Made by a program: the position numbers and the translations under genes
In this document: in pieces, positions 25,142 through 34,555 of the stretch
How positions within the stretch are numbered: position 1 is the first letter of the stretch
Layout of the letters: the number at the start of each line of letters is the position of its first letter
Origin: Floricoccus penangensis
GTDB taxonomy: Bacteria; Bacillota; Bacilli; Lactobacillales; Streptococcaceae
DNA: 64,000 nucleotides
Direction: 5' to 3'
Assembly (NCBI RefSeq): GCF_001832885.1
Contig: NZ_MKIQ01000002.1
Location: 30,908 to 94,907 of the forward strand
The notes under the pieces: model-generated
Databases searched by the model: none
The model's input: the letters and a program-made list of their open reading frames with translations, nothing else
What the model was told of the DNA's origin: nothing

Positions 25142-25450
25142 ATGGCTTTTACAAATACGAGTGGAAGATATGCAAGCTTTGGTATTGCATCTGAATTACC
25201 AGGCCAAATCATTGATTCATTTTGGTACATTATTGATAATAACTTAAAAGGGGTTTTTGTTTTAGAACCAATTATTAATTTTGAACTTATCAATAATGAC
25301 GGTTATCTTACAATCCTTTTCTCACAAGAAGGATCATACGATAAAATAGCTTTTGATTTCGACTTTCCTTATGATAAAAATTGGCCAAAGGTTGTTCATG
25401 TTGTGGACAGAATGGGTAGGGAAACTGTTATCCTTCCGAGTGAAATGTAA
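25142..25450 (+). CDS. DUF960 family protein
   Basis: A 102-residue protein of the DUF960 family (PF06124), found in streptococci, staphylococci and related bacteria. The start Met-Ala-Phe-Thr-Asn-Thr-Ser-Gly-Arg-Tyr-Ala-Ser-Phe-Gly and the Pro-Gly-Gln-Ile-Ile-Asp-Ser-Phe-Trp-Tyr-Ile-Ile-Asp segment are typical. Function is unknown; no catalytic motif is seen. An AAAGGGG site precedes the ATG and a terminator follows the stop, so it is a single-gene unit. Confidence 0.85.
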   Translation: MAFTNTSGRYASFGIASELPGQIIDSFWYIIDNNLKGVFVLEPIINFELINNDGYLTILFSQEGSYDKIAFDFDFPYDKNWPKVVHVVDRMGRETVILPSEM

Positions 25451-25462
25451 ATATTGTTTTGG

Positions 25463-25478
25463 AGCAGCTAATGCTGCT
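25463..25478 (+). terminator. terminator of DUF960 gene
   Basis: AGCAGC-taat-GCTGCT hairpin followed by TTTTAT, just after the DUF960 stop. Confidence 0.75.
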
Positions 25479-25492
25479 TTTTATATAAGAAA

Positions 25493-25516
25493 AAGAACCA
25501 GCTAAAGCTAGTTCTT
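25493..25516 (-). terminator. terminator of rpsF-ssb-rpsR
   Basis: AAGAACcAGCT and AGCTaGTTCTT arms; on the minus strand it follows the rpsR stop and ends in TTTTTC. Confidence 0.8.
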
Positions 25517-25529
25517 ATTTTATTATTTT

Positions 25530-25775
25530 TTAGTTTTCATCGTTTGCTACGAATGGAAGTAAAGCCATTACACGAGCACGTTTGATAGCTGTAACCACTT
25601 TACGTTGGTTTTTAGCTGAAGTACCAGTAACACGACGAGGTAAAATTTTACCACGTTCACTGATGAAACGTTTTAAAAGTTCAGTATCTTTGTAGTCTAC
25701 ATGTTCGATTTTATTAGCTGCAATAAAATCAACTTTTTTACGGCGTTTGAATCCGCCACGACGTTGTTGAGCCAT
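25530..25775 (-). CDS. rpsR: 30S ribosomal protein S18
   Basis: An 81-residue basic protein. It carries an [10 protein letters not shown] block, the [11 protein letters not shown] core, the [11 protein letters not shown] segment and a final Arg-Ala-Arg-x-Met-Ala-Leu-Leu-Pro-Phe, all characteristic of S18. It pairs with S6 in the small-subunit platform. Last gene of rpsF-ssb-rpsR, 131 bases after ssb. Confidence 0.98.
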   Translation of the reverse strand: MAQQRRGGFKRRKKVDFIAANKIEHVDYKDTELLKRFISERGKILPRRVTGTSAKNQRKVVTAIKRARVMALLPFVANDEN

Positions 25776-25906
25776 GATTTTTTCTCCTTATATTATTTCT
25801 TAATTTTGAAATTACGTTCTTATAATAGTCAACTACTCATATAAAATATGAGAACCTTTAATTAACATTAGCAATCCTTAAGAATTACTAATATATCAAT
25901 AAGGTA

Positions 25907-26413
25907 TTAGAATGGTAGATCATCATCATCAATGTTGATTGGACTTCCTCCACCGAATGGATCAGAGTCATTACGTCCGAAATCAGGCACATTGTTTTGT
26001 TGAGTTGATGAACCGTATGAATTATTATTGCTGTTTCCTTGTGGAGCTTGATAGCCACCACCAGCTGAACCACCTTGACTTTCGCGAGTTGCGCGACTTT
26101 CAAGGAAAGTAACATTATCAGCAACAACTTCAGTTACATATACACGTTGTCCTTGTTGATTTTCATAATTACGAGTTTGAATTCGTCCTGTAACACCAAG
26201 AAGATTACCTTTTTTAGCACCGAAACGAGCTAAAAATTCTGCGGTTTGTCTCCAAGCTACTACTTGAACAAAGTCAGCATCATATTCACCATTTTGGTTC
26301 TTGAAATTACGAGTAATCGCAAGGGTGAAACTTGTATTTGATTGTCCGCTAGCAGTTTGACGAAGCTCGATGTCTTTTGTCAAACGCCCTACCAATACTA
26401 CGTTATTAATCAT
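25907..26413 (-). CDS. ssb: single-stranded DNA-binding protein
   Basis: A 168-residue SSB. The OB fold (about residues 1-105) begins [14 protein letters not shown] and has the conserved Arg-Phe-Gly-Ala-Lys-Lys-Gly and aromatic DNA-binding residues. A Gln/Gly/Asn-rich linker follows, then the acidic tip Asp-Asp-Asp-Asp-Leu-Pro-Phe that binds partner proteins. Member of the rpsF-ssb-rpsR operon; a ribosome-binding site (AGGAGG-like) precedes the ATG. Confidence 0.97.
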   Translation of the reverse strand: MINNVVLVGRLTKDIELRQTASGQSNTSFTLAITRNFKNQNGEYDADFVQVVAWRQTAEFLARFGAKKGNLLGVTGRIQTRNYENQQGQRVYVTEVVADNVTFLESRATRESQGGSAGGGYQAPQGNSNNNSYGSSTQQNNVPDFGRNDSDPFGGGSPINIDDDDLPF

Positions 26414-26448
26414 ATAAGATGGTCCTCCTATGATTTATTAAACTAGAA

Positions 26449-26742
26449 TTAAGCTTCTACCTTAACGATCATATGACGAAGAATGTCGCCGTTGATTTTA
26501 GCAAGACGATCAAATTCGCTAGTTGCTGCTGAGTCAGTAGCTGCTTCGATATTAACAATGTGGTATAAACCTTCATTGAATCTGTTAATTTCGTAAGCTA
26601 AACGACGTTTTTCCCAGTCTTTTGAATCGATGATTGTAGCACCGTTTTCAGTTAGAATCCCATCAAAACGTTCAACTAGAGCTTTTTTAGCTTCTTCCTC
26701 AATGTTTGGACGAATAATATAAAGAATTTCGTATTTAGTCAT
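26449..26742 (-). CDS. rpsF: 30S ribosomal protein S6
   Basis: A 96-residue protein. The frame opens further upstream, but the ATG at 26742 is preceded by an AGGAGGAGAG site and gives the standard S6 start [10 protein letters not shown]. Further S6 hallmarks are [11 protein letters not shown] and the Gly-Leu-Tyr-His-Ile-Val-Asn-Ile-Glu strand. It binds S18 and helicase III of 16S rRNA. First gene of rpsF-ssb-rpsR, with a promoter and a leader hairpin upstream. Confidence 0.97.
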   Translation of the reverse strand: MTKYEILYIIRPNIEEEAKKALVERFDGILTENGATIIDSKDWEKRRLAYEINRFNEGLYHIVNIEAATDSAATSEFDRLAKINGDILRHMIVKVEA

Positions 26743-26771
26743 TGAATCTCTCCTCCTCTTTTGGTCTAATG

Positions 26772-26792
26772 ACGTCCTACTCACTAGGACGT
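26772..26792 (-). promoter_or_regulatory. leader hairpin of rpsF, possible S6:S18 site
   Basis: Perfect 7-bp stem ACGTCCT/AGGACGT with a short loop, in the untranslated leader 30 bases before the rpsF ATG. Many bacteria carry an S6:S18-binding leader here. This hairpin is in the right place, but I cannot confirm the required CCG-bulge motif. Confidence 0.4.
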
Positions 26793-26817
26793 AAGTGAGG
26801 TATACTCACAAGAACTC

Positions 26818-26846
26818 ATTATAGCAAAATATTCAAGGCACTTCAA
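26818..26846 (-). promoter_or_regulatory. promoter of rpsF-ssb-rpsR
   Basis: Minus-strand TTGAAG (26841-26846), 17-base spacer, TATAAT (26818-26823), with TGC just before the -10. Confidence 0.85.
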
Positions 26847-26887
26847 GTAATAAATTTAGTAATGAAAAATAATTTCAATATAAAAAC

Positions 26888-26906
26888 CCTATCCAAAAGA
26901 GATAGG
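26888..26906 (-). terminator. terminator of uppP
   Basis: CCTATC and GATAGG arms, followed on the minus strand by GTTTTTAT, 24 bases past the uppP stop. Confidence 0.7.
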
Positions 26907-26929
26907 ATTCAAAACTTTTTTTGAAAATC

Positions 26930-27763
26930 TTAAAAGATAAATTTAATCGCTGCGTATATTAGTAAGATAGTACCAAGTACAATTCTATATTTACCAAAGA
27001 TTGTAAAGTCATGTTTCTTAATGTAATCCATCAAGAATTTAATTACAAAAATTGATACAAAGAAAGCTGTCAAAGATGCAACGAGTAACACGAAGAATTC
27101 TTGTGTAGATAAAGATTCCCCTGCTCTAATAAACTTGAAGACTTTAACTGCACTCCCTCCAAACATTGCTGGAATACCAAGGAAAAAAGTAAATTCTGCT
27201 GCAACATAACGGCTAGCACCTAAAATAATTGCCCCTAAAATAGTAACACCACTTCGACTAGTTCCTGGCATCAAACTTAAGAGCTGGAACATACCTATAC
27301 CAAAGGCAACTTTATATGTCAGTTTATTAAGGTCTGTTATTGTTGGAGTTTTATCTTCGGCCCATTTTTCTACAAATATGAAGGCAAAACCATAAATAAT
27401 CAGCATTAGAGCAACACTTACAAAGCTATAAAAGTGATCCTCAAACCAATCATCGTATTTTAAACCGATAACAGCTGCAGGTAAAGATGCAATTACTACT
27501 TTTGTCCATAAACGCCATGTATTTCTTTTTTCTTTATCAGTTTTATTCTTATCAAAAGGATTAAGTTTATTAAAGTAAATTACAACTACTGCCATAATAG
27601 CTCCAAGTTGAATCACCACGTTAAACATTGAGATGAATGCTGGACTACCTTTTAATTTAAGAAACTCATCAACTAAAATCAAATGACCAGTACTTGAAAT
27701 TGGTAGCCATTCAGTTATACCTTCAACGATACCAAGAAATATCGCTTTAATTATTTCAATCAT
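26930..27763 (-). CDS. uppP: undecaprenyl-diphosphate phosphatase
   Basis: A 277-residue membrane enzyme that turns undecaprenyl diphosphate into the monophosphate carrier needed for peptidoglycan and polysaccharide export. The two signature motifs are present: [10 protein letters not shown] (about residues 17-26) and Pro-Gly-Thr-Ser-Arg-Ser-Gly-Val-Thr (about 165-173). Seven or eight membrane segments are seen. Confers bacitracin tolerance in other bacteria. Single-gene unit with its own terminator. Confidence 0.95.
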   Translation of the reverse strand: MIEIIKAIFLGIVEGITEWLPISSTGHLILVDEFLKLKGSPAFISMFNVVIQLGAIMAVVVIYFNKLNPFDKNKTDKEKRNTWRLWTKVVIASLPAAVIGLKYDDWFEDHFYSFVSVALMLIIYGFAFIFVEKWAEDKTPTITDLNKLTYKVAFGIGMFQLLSLMPGTSRSGVTILGAIILGASRYVAAEFTFFLGIPAMFGGSAVKVFKFIRAGESLSTQEFFVLLVASLTAFFVSIFVIKFLMDYIKKHDFTIFGKYRIVLGTILLIYAAIKFIF

Positions 27764-27862
27764 ATATTTTCCAATCTATTTATATTAATTCAAAATCATT
27801 ATAACAAAGACTTGACTTAATATCTATTAAAAATTTTAATTCACAATCTTAAAAGCCTATCC

Positions 27863-27891
27863 TTTACTTATAAAAAAAATAGTGCTAGAAT
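27863..27891 (+). promoter_or_regulatory. promoter of the lysine-riboswitch transporter operon
   Basis: TTTACT (27863-27868), 17-base spacer, TAGAAT (27886-27891) preceded by TGC. Located about 20 bases before the riboswitch P1 strand. Confidence 0.75.
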
Positions 27892-27910
27892 CAAGTGTAA
27901 ATTAAATATT

Positions 27911-28061
27911 AATAGAGTATAGAGGTTGCATCTTTTATTAACCCCATTGAGTTTCGTGGAACATTGACGTGGGACTAGGAAAAGATGCCGAAAAATTTAG
28001 TATCCACTTGTACTAGGTTTTGGGTCGTATGTAAATAGCATTCGAACTGTCTTTATTATAG
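27911..28061 (+). promoter_or_regulatory. lysine riboswitch (L box)
   Basis: The leader carries the conserved L-box series in order: AGAGGTTGCATC, a TTTATTAA turn, GGAAAAGATGCCGAAAAATTT, then TTTTGGGTCGTATGTAAATA and a closing ACTGTC. P1 can form between AATAGAG (27911-27917) and CTTTATT at the end. The same 3' strand can instead pair in an 11-bp CTTTATTATAG/CTATAATAAAG hairpin (28051-28076), giving a two-state switch. It precedes an amino-acid ABC transporter, so lysine (or a related cation) is the probable cargo. Confidence 0.85.
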
Positions 28062-28107
28062 TCTTCTATAATAAAGTTGAGCTTTACTTAAAACATACCA
28101 ATTATCT

Positions 28108-28137
28108 ATCCTCTTGCATGTATACAAGGGGATTTTT
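28108..28137 (+). terminator. expression-platform terminator of the lysine riboswitch
   Basis: ATCCTCTTG (28108-28116) and CAAGGGGAT (28125-28133) arms with one G-T pair, then TTTTT. It lies between the aptamer and the transporter start codon. How the 28051-28076 hairpin controls it is not resolved. Confidence 0.6.
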
Positions 28138-28179
28138 CTATTTTTATTTAAAAATAAAATTTTATTTTTAGGAGATGTG

Positions 28180-29742
28180 ATGAAAAAATTACTAGCATTC
28201 TTACTACCACTTCTTTCAGTCTTTGCATTTGTATCAAGTGTACAAGCTGATCAAGGTGAATTTCGTGTAGGTATGGAGGCAGGTTACCCACCTTTCAACT
28301 GGACACAAAAAACTGATGCTAATGGAGCTGTGAAAATTGATGGCTCAGATCAATATGCCAATGGTTATGATGTGCAAATTGCAAAGAAAATAGCTGATAA
28401 GCTTGATAAAAAGCTTGTTGTTGTTAAAACTAAGTGGGATGGTCTTGTTCCTGCCCTTACATCTGGTAAGATTGATGCAATTATCGCAGGTATGAGCCCA
28501 ACTGCTGAGAGACGTCAACAGATTGATTTCTCAGATAATTATTATACAAGCCATCTTGTTATTGTTGTGAATAAAGACGGTAAATACGCTGATGCAACTA
28601 AGTTATCTGACTTTAAAGGTGCTAAGATTACAGCTCAACAAGGTACCTTCCATTATGATTTGATTCCTCAAATTCCAGGAGTTAAACAAGAACAAGCCAT
28701 GTCGGATTTTTCGGCCATGCGTGTCGCTCTTCAATCTAAAACAATTGATGGATATGTTGGTGAACGTCCTGAAGGGATTACTGCTCAAGCAGCCAACGAT
28801 TCATTTAAGATGATTCAATTCAAGGATGGTGATGGTTTCAAGACTAATCCTGAAGATACTCAGACTGCTGTTGGGGTAAGAAAAGGTGATAAGAACCTAC
28901 CTGTTATCAACGAGGTTCTGTCTACTATTTCTGAAGAAGATCAAACAAAAATCATGGATGAAATGACTGCTTTGCAAGATCATCCTGATAAAAAAGTTGG
29001 TTGGTGGAATCAAGTTTTAAATATCGCCAAAGAAAATGGTCCTGAATTCCTACGTGCCGCTGGTGTTACTCTTTATATTTCACTAATTGGTACTATCATC
29101 GGTACTATCATTGGTCTCTTAATCGGTGTATTCCGTACTGCTCCAAAGGCAGCAAATACTGTACTTGCTTGGCTTCAAAAAGCATTTGGTTGGTTCTTGA
29201 ATGCCTATATTGAAATCTTCCGTGGTACTCCAATGATTGTACAAGCGATGGTTCTTTACTATGGTACTGCACAAGCCTTTGGAATTAATATGGACAGAAC
29301 TCTTGCTGGTTTAATTATCGTTTCAATCAATACTGGTGCTTATATGAGTGAAATTGTCCGTGGTGGTATTCTTGCTGTTGACAAAGGGCAATTCGAAGCT
29401 GCCAGTGCCCTCGGTATGAATCACGGTCAAACTATGCGCAAGATTGTTCTACCGCAAGTAGTTCGTAATATCTTGCCTGCTACTGGTAACGAGTTTGTCA
29501 TCAACATTAAAGATACTTCAGTATTGAATGTAATCTCAGTTAGTGAGTTATTCTTTGAAGGTAACACAGTTGCCCAACAAAACTATCAATACTTCCAAAC
29601 TTTCGCCATCATCTCAGTAATCTACTTCGTTCTAACATTTACAGTTACACGTATTCTTCGCTTCGTTGAGAAGAAATTAGACACTGATACACACACAACA
29701 GGCGCAAATCAAATGCAGGTTAAAGCGGAGGTTAAAAAGTAA
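28180..29742 (+). CDS. amino acid ABC transporter, fused substrate-binding protein and permease
   Basis: A 520-residue fusion. A signal peptide (cleavage after about Val-Gln-Ala, residue 23) is followed by a family 3 solute-binding domain (about 25-260; [15 protein letters not shown]) and a permease domain with the EAA loop Glu-Ala-Ala-Ser-Ala-Leu-Gly-Met (about 405). Such proteins are usually annotated as glutamine transporters. Here the lysine riboswitch points instead to lysine or another basic amino acid. The frame opens 22 codons earlier inside the terminator; ATG at 28180 with AGGAG is chosen. Confidence 0.88.
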   Translation: MKKLLAFLLPLLSVFAFVSSVQADQGEFRVGMEAGYPPFNWTQKTDANGAVKIDGSDQYANGYDVQIAKKIADKLDKKLVVVKTKWDGLVPALTSGKIDAIIAGMSPTAERRQQIDFSDNYYTSHLVIVVNKDGKYADATKLSDFKGAKITAQQGTFHYDLIPQIPGVKQEQAMSDFSAMRVALQSKTIDGYVGERPEGITAQAANDSFKMIQFKDGDGFKTNPEDTQTAVGVRKGDKNLPVINEVLSTISEEDQTKIMDEMTALQDHPDKKVGWWNQVLNIAKENGPEFLRAAGVTLYISLIGTIIGTIIGLLIGVFRTAPKAANTVLAWLQKAFGWFLNAYIEIFRGTPMIVQAMVLYYGTAQAFGINMDRTLAGLIIVSINTGAYMSEIVRGGILAVDKGQFEAASALGMNHGQTMRKIVLPQVVRNILPATGNEFVINIKDTSVLNVISVSELFFEGNTVAQQNYQYFQTFAIISVIYFVLTFTVTRILRFVEKKLDTDTHTTGANQMQVKAEVKK

Positions 29743-30479
29743 TGGCAGAAAAAATATTAGAAATTAAACATCTTAAAAAATCTTTTGGTTCTAATGAAGT
29801 ACTTAAAGATATCAACATGGATATTCATAAAGGTGAAGTTATTTCAATCATCGGAAGCTCAGGAAGTGGTAAATCAACTCTCTTAAGATCCATCAATTTA
29901 CTTGAGATTCCAACTGGGGGAGAGATTCTCTACCACGGAGAAAATGTTCTCCAAAAGGGATATGACTTACCTAAATATCGTACTCATTTAGGTATGGTAT
30001 TCCAATCATTCAACCTTTTTGAAAACCTAAATGTTTTAGAAAATTTAATCGTTGCCCAAACAACTGTTCTTAAAAGAGAACGTTCTGAAGCTGAAAAAAT
30101 TGCCCTTGAAAACCTTACAAAAGTTGGCATGGATAGCTTTGTTCAAGCACGACCAAGACAATTATCAGGTGGACAAAAACAACGTGTAGCTATTGCACGT
30201 GCTCTATCTATGAATCCTGAAGTAATATTATTTGATGAACCAACTAGTGCACTTGACCCAGAGATGGTAGGTGAAGTTTTAAATATCATGGATGAAGTTG
30301 CTAAATCTGGTCTTACTATGGTAATTGTAACCCATGAAATGGAGTTTGCACGTGAAGTATCGGACCGTGTTATCTTTATGGACAAAGGAGTAATTGCTGA
30401 AGAAGGTAGCCCTGAACAACTATTTGTTAATCCTAAAGAAGCAAGAACGCGAGAATTTTTACAACGTTATCTACGTTAA
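29742..30479 (+). CDS. amino acid ABC transporter ATP-binding protein
   Basis: A 245-residue ATPase. Walker A is Gly-Ser-Ser-Gly-Ser-Gly-Lys-Ser-Thr (36-44), the Q loop is Val-Phe-Gln-Ser-Phe-Asn-Leu-Phe, the signature is Leu-Ser-Gly-Gly-Gln-Lys-Gln-Arg (about 140), Walker B is Leu-Phe-Asp-Glu-Pro, and the switch His is in Val-Thr-His-Glu-Met. This is the polar amino-acid (GlnQ/HisP) type. Its ATG overlaps the permease stop by one base (TAATG), so the two are coupled and share the riboswitch. Confidence 0.95.
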   Translation: MAEKILEIKHLKKSFGSNEVLKDINMDIHKGEVISIIGSSGSGKSTLLRSINLLEIPTGGEILYHGENVLQKGYDLPKYRTHLGMVFQSFNLFENLNVLENLIVAQTTVLKRERSEAEKIALENLTKVGMDSFVQARPRQLSGGQKQRVAIARALSMNPEVILFDEPTSALDPEMVGEVLNIMDEVAKSGLTMVIVTHEMEFAREVSDRVIFMDKGVIAEEGSPEQLFVNPKEARTREFLQRYLR

Positions 30480-30490
30480 AATTAATACAA

Positions 30491-30521
30491 AAAGAGGACT
30501 TCTAACAGGAGAGTCCTCTTT
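30491..30521 (+). terminator. terminator of the amino acid transporter operon
   Basis: AAAGAGGACT and AGTCCTCTTT arms, perfect over 10 bp, followed by further Ts, directly after the ATPase stop. Confidence 0.9.
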
Positions 30522-30649
30522 TTTAATATATGCAGCTAAACACTTGTAATTAAAACTTTTTATTTGACAAGTAATTATTCAAAGTATATTATCTGTATAT
30601 AGTTTAAATTACAACTATTTAATTTAAAAGAATGTATGAGGTAATAAAT

Positions 30650-30949
30650 ATGTCATTAACACGTTCACAAACAATTGAAACTAAAAAAGAGTTCCAAGAT
30701 AATTTAACACTTTCTGGCCTAACGATTGAAAGAATCGCAGAAGACTTGAATACCACACCAGAAATAATCGAAAATACATTAAATCTTGATGCAATTCATA
30801 TTGAAGACCCTTGGGTATTAAAAGAATATCTAGAAGAAAAAATTAGAGAAAATGGAGATGTCCCTATTGAATTCAAAGCACTAAGAGGTGATTATCATCA
30901 ATACTGGTTCTTAAATTCAAGACGTATTGATAAAATGAAAATTGGTTAA
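30650..30949 (+). CDS. DUF2316 family protein
   Basis: A 99-residue protein of DUF2316 (PF10078). A helix-turn-helix-like N-terminal segment (Leu-Thr-Leu-Ser-Gly-Leu-Thr-Ile-Glu-Arg-Ile-Ala-Glu-Asp-Leu-Asn-Thr-Thr) is followed by Glu-Asp-Pro-Trp-Val-Leu-Lys-Glu-Tyr and the hallmark Gly-Asp-Tyr-His-Gln-Tyr-Trp-Phe-Leu. Function unknown; a DNA-binding role is possible but unproved. ATG at 30650 has GAGGT upstream; an ATG six codons earlier is less well spaced. Convergent with the following membrane-protein gene. Confidence 0.82.
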   Translation: MSLTRSQTIETKKEFQDNLTLSGLTIERIAEDLNTTPEIIENTLNLDAIHIEDPWVLKEYLEEKIRENGDVPIEFKALRGDYHQYWFLNSRRIDKMKIG

Positions 30950-31002
30950 TAATTATAAATATAATATTATCCAATCAAAATGTACGGTACAAATATTAAA
31001 TT

Positions 31003-31045
31003 AAAAAACTGATGAAATCCAGATATTGGACTTCGTCAGTTTTTT
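31003..31045. terminator. bidirectional terminator between DUF2316 and membrane protein genes
   Basis: AAAAAACTGATGAA (31003-31016) and TTCGTCAGTTTTTT (31032-31045) arms with one G-T pair. A T run is present on both strands. Confidence 0.9.
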
Positions 31046-32822
31046 ATTTAATAAATATTTTATGTGATTTAATTGCTCTAAATACAATATAAATCGTTAG
31101 CAATACCCATGATATTACTGAAATAACTATTGACATTTTTTCAATAAGGCTCTTCACATACGTCACCCTTATCTGTGATTGATTTTCCGATTCCACCATC
31201 ACATAGCCCTTATCATTTTTCGACAAAGGAAGAGTGTTTCCTTTTTCATCAGTTGCTTCAAATCCTTTATACCACGTCATCGGAAGCTGAACTTCATGGT
31301 TTCCAGTTGGTAGATTACTAGCGATAAAAGTATAATTATCATGGGTTAATTTGACATCTATTTCTTTATTATCAATTAAAATAATTTTATTATTCAAAAC
31401 ATCAACCAAATTTTGTTTAATGAGTGATGGATCATCCTTATAATTATAAACAAGTTGTTTTTTATCCCTATAATCCGATATCCCATTTTTATTATTAATC
31501 AACTTTTCTACTAATGTATCATTTGTTAAGAAAAGTGGATTAGTTTTAATTGTGGAATTATATTGCTCATTATTAACCCCAATGAGATTTGAAGAATATT
31601 GAGAGGAAGCAAAGAACAATGAAAATAGAATGAAAACAACAGAAATAACTTTATGCTCTTTAGGCAAATTACATTCAATTAAAAATTCAACAATAAATAT
31701 TATCAAAAATACGTTGGCAAATACTGAAAACCTTCCTGGATATTGTATAATATTCAAAAATGAATTTTGAAATAGGTGCCATGGAAATAGATTACTTTGT
31801 AAAATAAAATATATTACAAATATTATTAAATATATTTTTGAATTATTAAAATTTTTATTATTAAGATTATTTAATATGATTATTGAAAAGTAGAGTAATA
31901 GTATTAACAATGCAATACCAATTGTTAGAGAAGCATAGCTACCATATGTATTTGATATATTCAACTGAACAGAGCTACCTATATTAGCAGTAAATTTCTG
32001 TATATTTGTTAAAAATGGTCCTGATAAATTTTCTCCTAAAGATTTTTTTTGAATTAAAAAAGGAACTAAAAAATAACTTGATAACATCGTAACAAAAATT
32101 GTTGAGACAATCAGTTTACAGAAACTATTATAAGTAATTTTTCTAAAATAGATAGATAAAATAACAAATATAATTGATGATAGCACCATCATAAATGTTA
32201 CTGCAAGACTATTTAATAATATTAAGGATGCGCCAATTGGAAGATAATACCAAAATTCACCTTTTCTATAAAAAATATCATATAATCCAAAAAATGTTAC
32301 AGGAATAAACAAGCTTGCAAAAGTTATTGCCATATTACCAGCATTAAACAATACACCCATGTTATGGATAGAAAAAGTAAATAATATACTAAATAAAATG
32401 GCTTTTTTTGTATTTTTGAAAAAATTTTTCCCAGTATTATATAAAATATTTTGAGAAAAAAGAAGGAATATAAATACTGAAATATAGTAGGCCGTTATCC
32501 CCTTTCCGACAATACACCAAATAATTGCTATTATGTAGATAAAAGATATTGGATAAAAAAAGTTTACTCCATACCCACTAGAGCCAAAAGTAAAAGCTGA
32601 GACATCTGGAAAAAACTTACCTACCTCGATACCTTCTTTTATCTCATAAACCCTATTTAAATGAAAAAGAGCATCCTGGTTAAAGGAGTATACACTCTTG
32701 TGAATTACCATTGGAAATATATATATAACTGATAATAAAATAAATATTAAATTTCTCAGCCAAAAATTTTCATAAATTTTTTGGCTAGATTGTCCTAGTT
32801 TAGAAAGCATTCTCTTTTCCAC
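31044..32822 (-). CDS. large multi-pass membrane protein, GT-C/PTPS-related type
   Basis: A 592-residue protein with about 11-13 hydrophobic segments and a hydrophilic domain between the last two. An early loop reads Asn-Gln-Asp-Ala-Leu-Phe-His-Leu-Asn-Arg-Val-Tyr, the Asp/His region seen in GT-C-like membrane proteins (often labelled 6-pyruvoyl-tetrahydropterin synthase-related). A Gly-x-Gly-Val-Asn-Phe-Phe-Tyr-Pro segment follows. The truncated gene at 49117-49496 has the same pattern, so the two are probably related. It lies outside the polysaccharide operon, next to dnaX. A glycosyl transfer role is inference. The start is probably GTG at 32822; no strong ribosome-binding site. Confidence 0.65.
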   Translation of the reverse strand: MEKRMLSKLGQSSQKIYENFWLRNLIFILLSVIYIFPMVIHKSVYSFNQDALFHLNRVYEIKEGIEVGKFFPDVSAFTFGSSGYGVNFFYPISFIYIIAIIWCIVGKGITAYYISVFIFLLFSQNILYNTGKNFFKNTKKAILFSILFTFSIHNMGVLFNAGNMAITFASLFIPVTFFGLYDIFYRKGEFWYYLPIGASLILLNSLAVTFMMVLSSIIFVILSIYFRKITYNSFCKLIVSTIFVTMLSSYFLVPFLIQKKSLGENLSGPFLTNIQKFTANIGSSVQLNISNTYGSYASLTIGIALLILLLYFSIIILNNLNNKNFNNSKIYLIIFVIYFILQSNLFPWHLFQNSFLNIIQYPGRFSVFANVFLIIFIVEFLIECNLPKEHKVISVVFILFSLFFASSQYSSNLIGVNNEQYNSTIKTNPLFLTNDTLVEKLINNKNGISDYRDKKQLVYNYKDDPSLIKQNLVDVLNNKIILIDNKEIDVKLTHDNYTFIASNLPTGNHEVQLPMTWYKGFEATDEKGNTLPLSKNDKGYVMVESENQSQIRVTYVKSLIEKMSIVISVISWVLLTIYIVFRAIKSHKIFIK

Positions 32823-32860
32823 AATTGTTTAATTTTCCTTTGTTTTTTATAATGAAATTC

Positions 32861-34555
32861 TTAATCTTCTATCTCAATTATCTTCTCAGCTAAAAGATTC
32901 TTAAATTCTAATATCTCTGAATCATTATTTGAGGCATCATCTACAAGAACATTATCTGATGACTCCCCACTTGTTTCAGTTGATTGATTATCTCCACCCA
33001 CGCGCGCTTGTTTTTTTCGATTAGCTACATATTCACTACGTAGCTCCTGCCAATCATTTTCTGATAAAGCGATCATTTCAGGAGACATTCCTATGATATT
33101 ACTTAAATGATTACCTACTTGAGCAAGTAATGTCTTGTTAGACATGATCTTTCTTGCAAGATTTTCATGACCAAAAGTCACAACAACAAAATTCTTACTT
33201 GCTGCTACTGGAATTGTATTATTGAGTAAAGCCTGTTCACTTGGCCTAGTAAAATGTGCAACCAACTCATCCCAAGCATTGATCATTGATAAGCGATCCT
33301 CATTAGTTGCTTCTCCGAGCACCTTAAAAACACGTTCACGACTGTAATAAGCACTAGTTTTCACTGAACTACCATTATTACTATTATTCCCATTGGAATC
33401 AGTAGTCGCCATGTTCAAACTAGCATTATTTATCATTTTTTCTAATTCTCGCACTTGATCTCGAAGATTAGCAATTTCACTTTCAACATTAGCTGGGATT
33501 TCTACCATACTAGCTCCGGTTTGAACTTGACTCGGTCTGGTATTAGTCATCTTAATTGTCATAACATCAGCGATAATTTTAGTTTGAGCAGAAGATTTAA
33601 GAGTCTGCATGCTATCGCTGGCTATATCAATCCAATCAAAAATTAAATTTTTATCCACTTCTAAGTGATCTCTCAAAAGTAAATCACGTAAGGCAAACAT
33701 TAGGTCTTCGGTAAAACGAAGCATATTTTTGCCCTGATCAAATAAGATATCAAGCTCTGCTAGAGCATTGTCAGTATCAAAGTTAAGGATAGCTGATACA
33801 TAAGCATCCATTGCCTGACTACTAATACTACCCGTTACCAAGAGAGCATCTTCCAATGTAACTCTACCATCAGAAAGACTTAAGGCTTGGTCAAGTGTTG
33901 AAAGTGCATCACGCATTCCACCTTCTGCTGACTTGGCAATTACATCAAGAGCTTCTTCATCATATTCTACTGATTCATCATCAAGTACCTCTGCTAAATG
34001 TTTCTCAATAGCTGGGGTTGTAATTGACTTAAATTCAAAACGTTGAACACGAGAAAGAATGGTAGCTGGAATTTTTTGCAATTCAGTTGTCGCAAGAATA
34101 AATACAACATTCTCTGTTGGTTCTTCCAAGGTTTTCAAAAGCGCATTGAAAGCACCTGTTGAAAGCATATGAACTTCATCAATGATATAAATTTTATATT
34201 TAGCAACACTTGGCGCATATGTTGATTTATCACGAATTTCACGAATCTCATCGACACCATTATTGCTTGCTGCATCAAGTTCAATTACATCATCTAAATT
34301 ACCCTTAGAGATTGACTCACAGATAAAACACTCATTACAAGGCTCTCCATCAACTTGATTAGGACAGTTAATTGCCTTAGCAAATATCTTTGCTGCACTT
34401 GTTTTACCTGTTCCACGAGGCCCTGAAAAAAGATAAGCATGACTTATCTGGTTATTTATTACTGCATTTTTTAAAGTTGTCGATACTACTTCTTGACCGA
34501 CCATTTGGTCAAAACGTTGCGACCTATATTTCCTATATAAAGCTTGATAACTCAT
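32861..34555 (-). CDS. dnaX: DNA polymerase III subunit gamma/tau
   Basis: A 564-residue clamp-loader subunit. Walker A Gly-Pro-Arg-Gly-Thr-Gly-Lys-Thr lies at 45-52, a zinc-binding Cys cluster at C64, C73, C76 and C79, and Walker B Ile-Ile-Asp-Glu-Val-His near 125. A Ser/Asn-rich linker near residue 395 precedes the tau C-terminal part. I see no programmed-frameshift slip site and no early stop that would give a separate gamma. ATG overlaps the upstream fRMsr stop by one base. Confidence 0.95.
   Translation of the reverse strand: MSYQALYRKYRSQRFDQMVGQEVVSTTLKNAVINNQISHAYLFSGPRGTGKTSAAKIFAKAINCPNQVDGEPCNECFICESISKGNLDDVIELDAASNNGVDEIREIRDKSTYAPSVAKYKIYIIDEVHMLSTGAFNALLKTLEEPTENVVFILATTELQKIPATILSRVQRFEFKSITTPAIEKHLAEVLDDESVEYDEEALDVIAKSAEGGMRDALSTLDQALSLSDGRVTLEDALLVTGSISSQAMDAYVSAILNFDTDNALAELDILFDQGKNMLRFTEDLMFALRDLLLRDHLEVDKNLIFDWIDIASDSMQTLKSSAQTKIIADVMTIKMTNTRPSQVQTGASMVEIPANVESEIANLRDQVRELEKMINNASLNMATTDSNGNNSNNGSSVKTSAYYSRERVFKVLGEATNEDRLSMINAWDELVAHFTRPSEQALLNNTIPVAASKNFVVVTFGHENLARKIMSNKTLLAQVGNHLSNIIGMSPEMIALSENDWQELRSEYVANRKKQARVGGDNQSTETSGESSDNVLVDDASNNDSEILEFKNLLAEKIIEIED

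Noticed and set aside
28180..29742. Glutamine transporter GlnP
   Set aside because: The lysine riboswitch in front and the single binding domain argue against naming it glnP; symbol left blank.
32861..34555. Programmed frameshift making separate gamma from dnaX
   Set aside because: No A-rich slippery heptamer with a following stem was seen in the coding strand near the end of the ATPase domains.
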